Below are positions 44,570-53,610 of a stretch of 64,000 bases of DNA, piece by piece (position 1 is the stretch's first letter; each line of letters begins with the position of its first letter). The DNA lies in NCBI GenBank assembly GCA_947044405.1, contig CAMRHE010000035.1, positions 6,297,501 to 6,361,500 on the forward strand. The letters run 5' to 3'. The position numbers and the translations under genes were made by a program. The DNA comes from Leptodactylus fallax. Taxonomy: Eukaryota; Chordata; Amphibia; Anura; Leptodactylidae. The notes below the pieces were generated by a model. It was not told where the DNA came from and did not search any database. It worked only from the letters and a program-made list of their open reading frames with translations.

Positions 44570-46225
44570 GTCCTCCTTGTATAGAGCAGAACTTCTCTAC
44601 CTTAGCATTGAGTCTGGTTGCCATCAGGTCTATCTCTGGATGACCCCATTTCAGGGTGATTGCTTGAAAGACTTCTGGATGTAGAGACCATTCCCCTGAA
44701 ACAGTGATGCCACGGCTCAATTGATCTGCCACTACATTGAGTGACCCTCGGATATGTACGGCAGAAAGATGGGTTAAGTTCTTCTCTGCCCAATCTTACA
44801 TGGACTGCCTTGTCCTTCTGTAAGTCGTGTACCGAGGTGGGCTCCCCAGGATACTGCGAAGTCACGAACAAAGGAAGCAACTCCAACTCAATTTAGTAAA
44901 AACAAGATTTTAATTAGTGTAGTAACACCCCTTTACCAAAAAAAACACTCCCAACTATTTACATATACTCAGCTAGTAAGCTAAGACCTTGGTGTTGTAT
45001 AGCGCGGTGCCCTCTAATGTGCGGCTCCAATATACTCCAAGCTTTTACCTATCTGCAGGCTGCAACTAACCAGCCGCTTGTTACCTTTTTATCACCCAAG
45101 TCACAGGAACAATTTAATGAGTGTGATAGGGGCACCGGCGGTATAACACGAGCTTACAAACTTATCAAAATATCCCTATTCCCCCCAACCAAAGTACAAC
45201 CAAGTAAATATAATTGTAGGTCAGCTTGCAAGCCAAAGAAATGTGACAATGTATAAAATGTTGCTTCTAGACTTCCTCAGAAGCTCCTCTATGAAAGTTA
45301 CAACTCAATAGAATTCTCTGAGTCCTTACTACCTAATAGGTAGCTAATTCACCAGTAGTGTGGCCTGTGAAGATGAGTATGCCTAACTATTCTAACTATA
45401 GGCCCTTACTCAGTCCCAAGCAAAACAATGTAACGCGGTGCATGCACGATTACTTCTCTTACTGACTGGGGTCTGTTGGGTACCTTTAGCCTTGTCTGGA
45501 ACAGCTGAAAGCGGGGCTCATCCAGAAAACATGCGATCTCACTGACAGGGCCACTTCTCAGCCGGGTCCTTGATAGCAATCTTCAACTTAGGAATCACTT
45601 AGGAATCCTCCGTCTCTCACTTCAGTCCGTCTTCTTCTAAAAGCTCAAAGCACACTCCTAAGATGGCTGCCACACACACTCCGCTCCTCCTTCTAGTTCC
45701 ACCTCTGCAGAACAGGGTCTCCACGTCACTACTCCAGGGAATTACAGAATTACAGTCCTTCCCATTTCTGAGGTAATAGTGGCCTCTTGTGGTCAAACAA
45801 CCAAATGTCAGTTTATAAAAAAAAAAAACTTATTTACAGAAACAGGTACATTCATAACATGAGGGCTGTTTCCGAATCTTACACTTCAACTGGTCGGCAA
45901 AGTGAAGCAGTGCCAGTCGTACTGCTCAGAGTTCTCTCCAATTGGATGACATCATCTTCTCGAGGGAATTCCAATGCCCTTGGGCTGGAATGTTGTTCAG
46001 GTGGGCTCCCCAACCTGTGAGTGATGCATCTGTAGTCAACAGGGTCCAGCGAGGCTGGACCGTGAACTTTCCGGTTTTTTTTTGTTTTGTTTTTTCGCTG
46101 AATCCACCACTTGAGGGACGAGCGGGCTTCCTGAGACAGGAAAAAAAAACTTCTGTCTAGACCGCTGGTTTTGCGATTCCAGGCCGACTGGACTTCCCAA
46201 GGGACTTCTTCTGCAGCTGATGACA
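44570..46225 (-). pseudogene. DIRS RNase H region, split by a solo LTR
   Basis: Minus-strand coding pieces lie on both sides of the LTR. Upstream, around 45900-46230, are WWIQRKN and a GWGAHL-type stretch in another frame. Downstream, 44484-44800, are the AEKNLTHLSAVHIRG frame, then VADQLSRG, GEWSLHPEVF and HPEIDLMATR. This order is that of the RNase H and post-RNase H part of DIRS polyproteins. A central stretch of the RNase H appears deleted just after the LTR site. It is inactive. Confidence 0.8.
44819..45883 (-). mobile_element. solo LTR, 1065 bp, with a 4-bp target duplication
   Basis: On the minus strand it begins TGTAAGATTCGGAAACAG and ends GGTACACGACTTACA, giving the TG...CA ends and short TGTAAG/CTTACA inversion of LTRs. 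CTTC (plus strand) lies at 44815-44818 and 45884-45887. Removing the LTR and one CTTC rejoins the DIRS reading frame across the site. No internal retroviral genes or second LTR are present, so recombination between two LTRs is likely. A 4-base duplication fits Ty3-type elements or some endogenous retroviruses; which one is open. Confidence 0.85.
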
Positions 46226-47235
46226 TCAATCCCAAAACTTTATGTCTGTCCTGATGGTGATTGGCCGAGGAACCAGCAGGAATTTTGTGGCCTTGATGAT
46301 TCTTTCCCTTCTGGAGGGCGGAAGAGATATTTTCATTAGGCCTGAATCAAGTATGAACCCTAGAAAAGTTTTCTGGGTTGCTGGTAATATTTGGGACTTT
46401 CCCCAATTTATAATCCACCCCATTTGTTGGAGGAAATTCATCGTTATGAATAGATGCTGTAGTAGGCCTTCTCTTGAGAGACTTTTAACAGCCAGTCTTC
46501 CAGATAAGGAACCCTCGTGAACCTCTGGATTCTCTGTGACTCAGCTACCGTGGACACCACCTTGGTGAGTACGTAGGGTGCTGATGTTATCTCGACTGGA
46601 AGTGCGGTGAATTGGAGGTGTCTCAGCCGACCCTCTACAACCACTGCAATTCTTAGGTATTTCCTGTGAGCAGGAAGAATAGGTACATGGAGGTGCACGC
46701 CCTTGTTGAAATCTCCTTGTTGGAGAATGGATATCACAGACATTTCCATACGGAGATTTTTTCTGAGATAGTTCTGCTGAGGTATCGTAGGTCTATTATC
46801 ATCAACCAGTCTCGTGAAGGTTTTGGAACCAGAAACACTGAAGAATAAATTCCAGACCCTTGACGTTGTGATGGACAGCGTTGAGGTGAGAGGTCTGTAT
46901 AATTCTGTCCTGGGGAGGCACAGAAAAACCTATGCCGGAACCGGTCTGGATTATCTCGAACACCCATTATCTGTTACCCCCACAGGAACTTCATGTCTTG
47001 GAGGAGGGGGAAGGTAATAGAAATTTGGCTTTCTGATTTTCCTGTCATCATGAAAAAAAAAAAAAAATAGACAGTTGGAGTTCCCACTCAGGAACCTAGA
47101 ACGTCCACACGTGACCTCTTGCAGGTGGCGGTCTTTGAGGAGACTGTCCTCTACGATGCTGTCTGCCCAGTCCACGGAAGGACTGTGGAAGGACAGTCCT
47201 TCCGCCCTCAAGGTTTTAACCATAGGGGGCGACGG
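46226..47235 (-). pseudogene. DIRS reverse transcriptase, frame-broken
   Basis: Minus-strand pieces carry a GIYSSVFLVPKPSRDWLMII DLRYL stretch (46830-46920; RT motifs 1-2/A), a GRLRHLQFTALP tract (about 46610-46630), the active-site box PYLEDWLL (46486-46509) and, after it, QQMGWIINWGKSQ and TFLGFILDSG (46330-46430). The YxDD box has Glu in place of the first Asp (codon 46498-46500), which would be expected to abolish catalysis. Several frameshifts separate the pieces. Confidence 0.85.
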
Positions 47236-48256
47236 CAGCCGAAGGCAAGGCCCTAGACTTGGCAGATAACTTCACTTGGAGAAAAGGTTTCATTGAGGTA
47301 ATTCGCCTCAAGGTGCTATACCCTTCAAAGAGGACAACAATTCGTCCCTGGAGACCCCCAAATCAATATCTCTTTTTAATGAAGAGAGGCCGGAGAACAG
47401 CTTCTTAGATACCTCACTAGTAGCAATACCAATCAAACACTGTGCAGAGAAAGCCGTAAATGCTTTCCTTAGGGAGCACTCTGCCGGTGGTCCATGGGGT
47501 CCTGAAGGCTAGACTCGTCCTCAGAGGGTTCAAGTGTTTGCCTGGACAATTTGGCGACTGCCATGACAAGCTTAGGTGGTGGACCCAAGTCCCAACTGGT
47601 CCCCAGCTATTGTGAAGAGTGTCTTGAACCTCTTGGATAACACGCAGTTCTTCTCTGGGTGTTTTCACTCGGTGGACATAGCTCTTTTAAGCATGTCGTC
47701 CACATTGAAGGCCCTAGGCCCCCTAGAGGTGGGGGCAACGGTCAACATCATGGTCCCTTGACCTGATGGACCTCAGTAATTTTTGAATTTTCTCCAGAAG
47801 AAAAAGTGTTTTTGATATATCCGTATCTGAATCCTCAGATGAAGAATTAACTTCCTCTATGATCCTGAATACCTCATCAGATCGTATGACAGAAGCACCA
47901 TCATATTCCACAGCGCTCCACAGACACAGACAGTCACTGTCCCATATAGGGTTCACAATCCATACCCCCCACCAGCAAGCCTTTGGAGTGTGGGAGGAAA
48001 CTGGAGTACACCCACGCAAATAGGGAGACTTACAAACTCCCCGCAGATGATGCCCCCAGCAGGATCCAAACCCAGGACTCCAGCTCTGTGAGGCTGCAGT
48101 GTCAACCATTGAGCCACTGGGCTGCCCAAGCAGCACTAGTGACATGTATTGAATTTGTAAGGCAAGGGAATTTCACAGGAGTGACAGTTTAGATGTTTGC
48201 GCCTAAACGCAGACTTACCTGGAGGATTCATCACCACCAGACGCAGAGGAAGACAT
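47236..48256 (-). pseudogene. DIRS gag-like gene with a probable intron
   Basis: A start ATG (48256-48254, minus) opens MSSSASGGDESS, then a consensus donor (CAG|GTAAGT, intron from 48218). An AG acceptor ends the intron at 48136 after an 83-nt intron, and the downstream acidic stretch SDEVFRIIEEVNSSSEDSDT (about 47870-47805) continues in frame if the SINE in between is disregarded. Further downstream, pieces in other frames (KLVMAVAKLSRQ near 47560) belong to the family's gag-like part. The function is presumed nucleocapsid. It is interrupted by a SINE and frameshifts. Confidence 0.7.
47888..48135 (-). mobile_element. tRNA-derived SINE
   Basis: On the minus strand it starts GGGCAGCCCAGTGGCTCAAT, with an RNA polymerase III A box TGGCTCAATGG (48107-48117) and a B box GGTTTGGATCC (48062-48072). 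A body with GTGTACTCCAGTTTCCTCCC follows, and a tail with GAGCGCTGTGGAATATGATG. Near-identical 8-mers GTGCTGCT and GTGCTTCT on either side fit a target duplication. It interrupts the gag-like gene just inside exon 2. The same tail forms the palindrome at 34382-34547. Confidence 0.8.
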
Positions 48257-48984
48257 CTTACTGCAAGTGTAGGAGTAAATAGCAAGAAAGCCAGAAAAAA
48301 ACGCAACAACAATACAAGTCTGTTGAACTAGAATGCCCAGCATGCTGCACACTCTTTGCCAAACAACAAAGAGGCAGAGGAAAGGAAGTAGAAGACTTAT
48401 ATAGAAGAAATGGAGAGCAAAGACTCTCCCAATACGTGTGACAGGTTACGCAGAAAATAAAAGACCTTTATTTCTCTTCACTTTTTTTTTTTGGAAGAAA
48501 AAGGCTGCCCCACACAGATTTTATAAAAAAATGGCGGAAGTTAAGATAAAAAACATCACCTAGTAGCTCACCTGAAGGAAGTTCAAAGATGTCATCACGT
48601 ACGCAATCCAGCGTACTCTGGACTTCGGCGCCCCCACACACAGGAGCTGGAGAGAAGTAGCAGGAAACGCCGTGCATGGCAATAAAACAAGCAATGCAAA
48701 GCTTACAAAGCCACAAAGGGTTCAGTGTGGATATTTAAAGGCAGTAGACCTGTCCAGCCGCACATTACAAGCAACAGCTGAAAAAAGGCCTTTCCCTGCA
48801 GCTAAGCAGATTAAGCAGCAGAGGCAGGAAAGACAGACAAGGAGTTTTAACCTTTAAATTTTGTTTCAACAGGAACCAAAGGCAGAAAAGAGTCCTCACA
48901 CAGGAGGATAGACAAAACAAACTCAAACAGGTATAACCTTCCCTCCAACTGTCCCACCAACACAGGACAGAAAAAACACGCTGG

Positions 48985-49127
48985 GGGGTTGGTACTTCCT
49001 TCCTTATATTGAGGAGGGGGAGGGGTTACAGTTAACTATTTTTTGTTCATTAAAAATTCCATTCTGTCCTACCAGCACACAGGGGCGGAAATACCCCAAT
49101 ATTGTGCTGCTGTGGGGCGACAGTGAA
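48985..49127 (-). repeat. DIRS terminal repeat, 5' end of the element
   Basis: This is the inverse of 42487-42623 (GGGGGGTTGGTACTTCCTTC ... CCCCAATATTGTGCTGC), with a few mismatches. It ends GGGGCGACAGTGAAAAGT, where the Tc1 sequence resumes. Confidence 0.9.
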
Positions 49128-49309
49128 AAGTATTTAGTCAGCCACCAATTGTGCAAGTTCTCCCACTTAAAAAGATGAGAGAGGCCTGTTATTGACATCA
49201 TAGGAAGACCTCAACTATGAGAGACAAAATGAGAAAACAAGTCCAGAAAATCACATTGTCTGATTTGTAAAGAATTTATTTGCAAATTATGATGAAAAAT
49301 ATGTATTTG

Positions 49310-50380
49310 GTCAATAACAAAAGTTCATCTCAATACTGTTATATATCCTTTGTTGGCAATGACAGAGGTCAAACGTTTTCTGTAAGTCTTCACAAGGTTG
49401 GCACACACTGTTGCTGGTATGTTGGCCCATTCCTCCTTGCAGATCTCCTCTAGAGCAGTGATGTTTTGGGGCTGTCACTGGGCAACACGGACTTTCAACT
49501 CCCTCCAAAGGTTTTCTATGGGGTTGAGAGCTGGAGACTGGCTAGGCCACTCCAGGACCTTGAAATGCTTCTTACGAAGTCACTCCTTCATTGCCCTGGC
49601 GGTGTGCTTGGGATCATTGTCATGCTGAAAGACCCAGCCACGTTTCATCTTCAATGCCCTTGCTGATGGAAGGAGGTTTGCACTCAAAATCTCACGATAT
49701 ATGGCCCCATTCATTCTTTCATGTACATGGATCAGTTGTACTGATCCCTTTGCAGAGAAACTGCCCCAAAGCATGATGTTGCCACCTCCATGCTTCACAG
49801 TAGGTATGGTGTTCTTTGGATGCAACTCAGCATTCACTCTCCTCCAAACACAACTACTTGTGTCTCTACCAAACAGTTCTACTTTGGTTTCATCTGTCCA
49901 TATGACATTCTTCCAATACTCTTCTGAAACATCCAAATGCTCTCTATTTACTTCAGACGGGCCTGGATATGTACTAGCTTAAGCAGGGGGACACGTCTGG
50001 CACTGCAGGATCTGAGTCCCTGGCGGCATAGTGTGTTACTGACGGTAGCCTTTGTTATGTTAGTCCCAGCTTTCTGCAGGTCATTCACTAGGTCCCCCCT
50101 TGTGGTTCTGGGATTTTTGCTCATTTTTCTTGTGATCATTTTGACCCCACGGGGTGAGATCTTGCATGGAGCCCCTGATCGAGGGAGATTATCAGTGGTC
50201 TTGTATGTCTTCCATTTTTTAATTAAACTGCTCCCACAGTTGATTTCGTCACACCAAGCTGCTTGCCTATTGCAGATTCAGTCTTCTCAGCCTGGTGCAG
50301 GTCTACAATTTTGTATCTGGTGTCCTTCCACAGCTTTTTGGTCTTTACCATAGTGGAGTTTGGAGTGTGTCTGTTTGAAG
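49310..50380 (-). pseudogene. Tc1 (DD34E) transposase pseudogene
   Basis: The start is probably MVKTKKLWKD (50350 downward), followed by a helix-turn-helix ([17 protein letters not shown]), a shift, the second helix-turn-helix ([20 protein letters not shown], 50095 downward), another shift, and the catalytic domain. That domain has [10 protein letters not shown] (first Asp), [14 protein letters not shown] (second Asp) and NPIENLW (Glu, about 49520), so all three acidic residues survive. A TGA at 49580-49582 replaces a conserved Trp codon. The protein is broken by two or more frameshifts and this stop. Confidence 0.85.
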
Positions 50381-50437
50381 TTGTGGACAGGTGTCTTTTA
50401 TACTGATAACAAATGCAAACAGGTGCCATTACTGGCA

Positions 50438-51261
50438 AATCTAGGGAAAGAATTTTGGATTCCACTATGCCCGATTCTTTTGTTGTTAAGGAGAGGAAAG
50501 CTAGCAGTAGAGGTATCTGGCAGCAGCTTATGACCCAATTGGGTTTGACTAAATTGCATGACCAGCATTAGGACTAAAGATGGGCAAAGCTCTCAAGATT
50601 CTATTTGTTTCAGGTTCGGGTGGTTCTGGTCCCAGATTCATTTTGGGTCAAACAAGTTCAGTACAAACCACAACTTTAATTGGTTCAAAACATAGTGTAT
50701 AACACTCTCAGGGCTCCTAGGAACCTATCTATCCAATTTGTAGCTCTTTAAGTCAAAGGCAGCCGAAGTTATGTCAAAGTGAAAGTGACATGTATGTCTA
50801 TGGAAAAACAGATGGCAAGCATTGAATACAAACTTTGAGTATGCTGCGTTACAACTCGCTTTTACGCATTTTAAAATTTAAAACAATCCAAAAATTACCT
50901 TTTTGGGAGAAAAAGGTGCTTGCCCATGTTTTTTTAGACACACATGGCGGATATATTGCAAAAAGTAATGGTTTTGTAGAAAAATTAGCCCATTAATGAA
51001 AGTTGCTACAGGCTTGTTATTTGGGAGATAAATTTGTGGTTGTGAGCCTAGTTAAAAAGTGATGAAGAAGTGGATTTTCAAAAAAAAAAAAGCCACCAAA
51101 AATAGACCCTTTATTGGAAGAAGCAATGGTGGAGATGTTTGTTCTATTTTCTTAATGTTATGCCAATAAAGTGGCAATGGCAAGTGACACTGACAACTAT
51201 AGAATTTGAATACAATTTGTTCATACTCTCAACGTGCCTGATACTTGAAAAGTAAAGTGGT
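50438..51261. other. no gene recognised
   Basis: Sequence after the truncation point of the Tc1 copy. It is AT-rich with no exon or structured repeat that I can support. Confidence 0.45.
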
Positions 51262-51684
51262 AAGGGTGGGTTCACACCTGCGCTTGCTGTCCGTCCGTTG
51301 CCAACCCAGTGAAAATCTCGGCGAACTGGATTGGCATCGGAAACAGACCGGTCAGCGGCGCATTGGTTAAAAACCCATTCATTTGAATGGGTTTTTAAAG
51401 CAATGCGCGGGTGTGCACTTACACCCTCTGCGCTGCGAATCCTTTTTTTTCGTTGGAAACAAAGTCGGACACGCAGGACTTTGTGTCCGACGAAAAAAAA
51501 ACAGGATTCGCAGCGCAGAGGGTGTAAGCGCACACCCGCGCATTGCTTTAAAAATCAATTCAAATGAATGGGTTTTTAACCAATGTGCCGCTGACCGGTC
51601 TGTTTTCGATGCCAATCCAGTTCGCCGAGATTTTCACTGGATTGGCAACGGACGTACAGCAAGCGCAGGTGTGAACGAAGCATA
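51262..51684. mobile_element. near-perfect 420-bp palindrome (foldback element)
   Basis: The left half starts AGGGTGGGTTCACACCTGCG with CTTGCTGTCC. The right half is its inverse, ending CGCAGGTGTGAACGAAGC. The arms remain complementary to the centre, where TTTTTTTTCGTTGGAAAC and a GTCGGACACGCAGGACTTTG loop meet GTGTCCGACGAAAAAAAAAC. Because both strands read alike, equal open frames appear on both strands. It has no protein-coding gene. The target duplication is unclear. Confidence 0.85.
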
Positions 51685-51719
51685 ACTAATTGACTTTGTA
51701 AAAGAGACACTAAAAATAG

Positions 51720-52850
51720 TTCTTTCATGGGACCAGATTCAGCACCAGTGTGAGATAATTAGAAGATTAGAAGAACAATTTGTGACACACAAATGAAATG
51801 AATGGCCTACCAGCTAAAAAAGGAAAGCATTCTATAACCATGAGAAGAGCAATTGAGAGCCAGAAAAGAATCTGGATTTTCCTGACAGTTCTCTCTGTAT
51901 GAGAGCACATGTCACGTCAACATTCAGTTGGTGGAGTGGCAATTTACAAAATCTGAAGAAAAATTTGTGGCACACTATCAGTGTGCCTGGCCTGTCATCT
52001 GAAAAATATAGAATATCTTCTAAAATGGAAAGGATTCTATGACCCTGAGAGCAGCACTTGGGTGTCAGAAAACAACCTGGATTATTCTTCCAGTTATCCC
52101 TGTTTTGGAGAAAATGTCATATCAACATTGTGTTGGTTTATTGCCAATTTAGAAAATGTCAAGAAAAATTTGGGGCACGCTATCAGCGTGTATGGAATAG
52201 CTGCTGAAAAACCTTGAATATCTTATGACATTCAGAACAACACTTGGGGGGTAGAAAAGAACAGTATGAGAGCACATTGTGTTGGCAGAGTGGCAATTTA
52301 CACAATTTCGAGAAAAATTTGGGGCACACTATCAGCATGCCTGTCTTCCAAAACTGATCATCATGACTGAGTTAGAAACTGTTCTTCTTCTCACAGACCA
52401 GTTATCCACTCCACTGTGTCTGTAGTTTGCTGCATGCAATAATCATTGACCATATACTGCAGCTCAAACTAACGCTCCAGCATGTGCAACAGCGCCACTC
52501 ACCTTACAATCATGAAATGAGGGAGAGGGGTGAAAGCAATGGTTTGCCCTGGTGAAGTTGGGAGTGAGAGATGGTCCACTGTGGAGGAACTAGAGGAGGC
52601 CACACCAACACTATATTGTCAGAGTAACAATTTACAGAATTTCAATAAAAAATTTAGGCACACCATCAGTGTGCCTGGCCTGGCTGCCAGCTGAAAAAGC
52701 TAGAATATCTTCTGAAATAGGAAGCTTTCTATGACCATCAAAACAGCAATTTGGAAGCAAAAAAGAACCAGGATTATCCTGCCGGATATCCCTGTATGGA
52801 GCAATTGCCACATCAGCACTGAGTGTCAATTTACAGAATTATTTTCAGCA
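51720..52850 (+). repeat. degenerate tandem units with a chromodomain-like remnant
   Basis: Five recurrences of AAAAATTTGKGGCACACTAT plus CAGYGTGCCTG (about 51760, 51960, 52163, 52313, 52645), spaced 150-330 bases apart. They are followed in several units by GAATATCTTCTRAAATGGAA, then AGCACTTGGG..AGAAAA-AA CCTGGAT, and end CAATTTACARAATTTC. In the best unit (51995-52100) this translates to IEYLLKWKGFYDPESSTWVS, then ENNLDY. That follows the aromatic-cage strand and TWEPEENLDC motif of chromodomains (HP1/CBX or chromovirus integrases). A second unit (51869-51893) reads EPEKNLDFPD. Stops break every copy. It is probably a decayed pseudogene amplified locally. Confidence 0.55.
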
Positions 52851-52899
52851 GAAGCGGACCTGTAGAGAGATGGGTTGCTGTAGCAGAGAATAAGAGGGA

Positions 52900-53610
52900 T
52901 CGCAGAGTATCTGCAACAGTCACTGTGTCTGGGATCTATGGCGTCCCGTAGGTCGTGGGGATCTAGGCGGTAGACAGGTCATTAGGTTTAGGGAAGGTGC
53001 ACAAGGAGGGCAGTATGATGTTCCTGTAGCATGGGGTTCTTGGATGGCCGCAGTAGAAAAGTCCATCAGGTGTGGAGGGCCAGGAGGAGTGACGGAGGGT
53101 TCTATGTGGGCTCCTTTAAGGGGTGCTGGGACATTACTCAGCGGAGAGAAGGCCACTCTCTCAAGGGATCCAGGATGGGCCGCCTACTGCAGGCTGCTGT
53201 ATGCTATCATGGCAGGCAACATGGGTGCTGAGGGAGGGGGAGTGCTGGGCGCCATTGCTGAACCTGACAGGAGAGGGCCCAGCATCAGCGGCAAAAGCCC
53301 AGAAGGCAAAGCAGCATTACGCTCAGGGAGAGTAGCAGGAACCAGCAGAGGAGTTGGTGTCAGCTCATCATACCCAGCGGGAGGCATCTGGATCAGCGCT
53401 GTTGGCGGTGGCAGGGAGTCCTTGCCACATGCCACCGCCATGTTCTCCTTGGCCACAGCACTTCGGGTTGCAAGTAGGTATCCACAGTTGCAGCAGATTT
53501 AAACTCATCCCCAGCAGCAGTAGGCGTTCCTTTTGACTTTCTGAACATGTTTTGGGCTGAAGATAGTGAACACTTATTAGGCATCCTTCATTGCCAGCAT
53601 CTGGACACAT
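52900..53610 (-). other. GC-richer tract, possibly LINE ORF1-like remnant
   Basis: Base composition shifts to GC-rich. On the minus strand 53393-53584 reads FRKSKGTPTAAGDEFKSAAT followed by a PRRTWRWHVAR stretch. That is loosely like the N-terminus of L1/Tx1-type ORF1 proteins, but I have no decisive motif. Open frames exist on both strands and none looks like a complete gene. Confidence 0.25.

Larger units (their letters stand above)
42451..49131 (-). mobile_element. DIRS-like tyrosine-recombinase retrotransposon
   Basis: This is a 6.7-kb element on the minus strand, bounded on both sides by halves of a Tc1 element. It has inverted terminal repeats (about 42487-42623 and 48985-49115), an internal complementary region (42669-42750), and broken genes for a gag-like protein, reverse transcriptase, RNase H and a tyrosine recombinase in that order. 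This combination defines DIRS elements, which integrate by recombination of a circular DNA and leave no target duplication. Three further insertions lie inside: a SINE, a solo LTR and a palindrome-bearing insert. Without them it would be about 4.8 kb. Confidence 0.9.
42436..50437 (-). mobile_element. Tc1-type transposon split by a DIRS-like element
   Basis: The extreme left end, CAGTGGGGAAAAAGT, lies at 42436-42450 after a TA. The continuation, AAGTATTTAGTCAGCCACCAA, resumes at 49128. The unbroken order is shown by the copy at 63769 (CAGTGGGGGAAAAAAAGTAT then TTAGTCAGCC). The transposase genes follow on the minus strand. The sequence stops resembling the family near 50437, so the right inverted repeat is missing and this copy is end-truncated. 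Without the insert it is about 1.3 kb. Confidence 0.85.

Noticed and set aside
51144..51685. Near-identical open frames on opposite strands
   Set aside because: Explained by the near-perfect palindrome; both strands read the same arm.
53044..53610. Several overlapping GC-rich open frames of 60-150 codons
   Set aside because: Long frames are expected in GC-rich DNA. None has a decisive motif. Only a tentative LINE ORF1-like remnant is noted.
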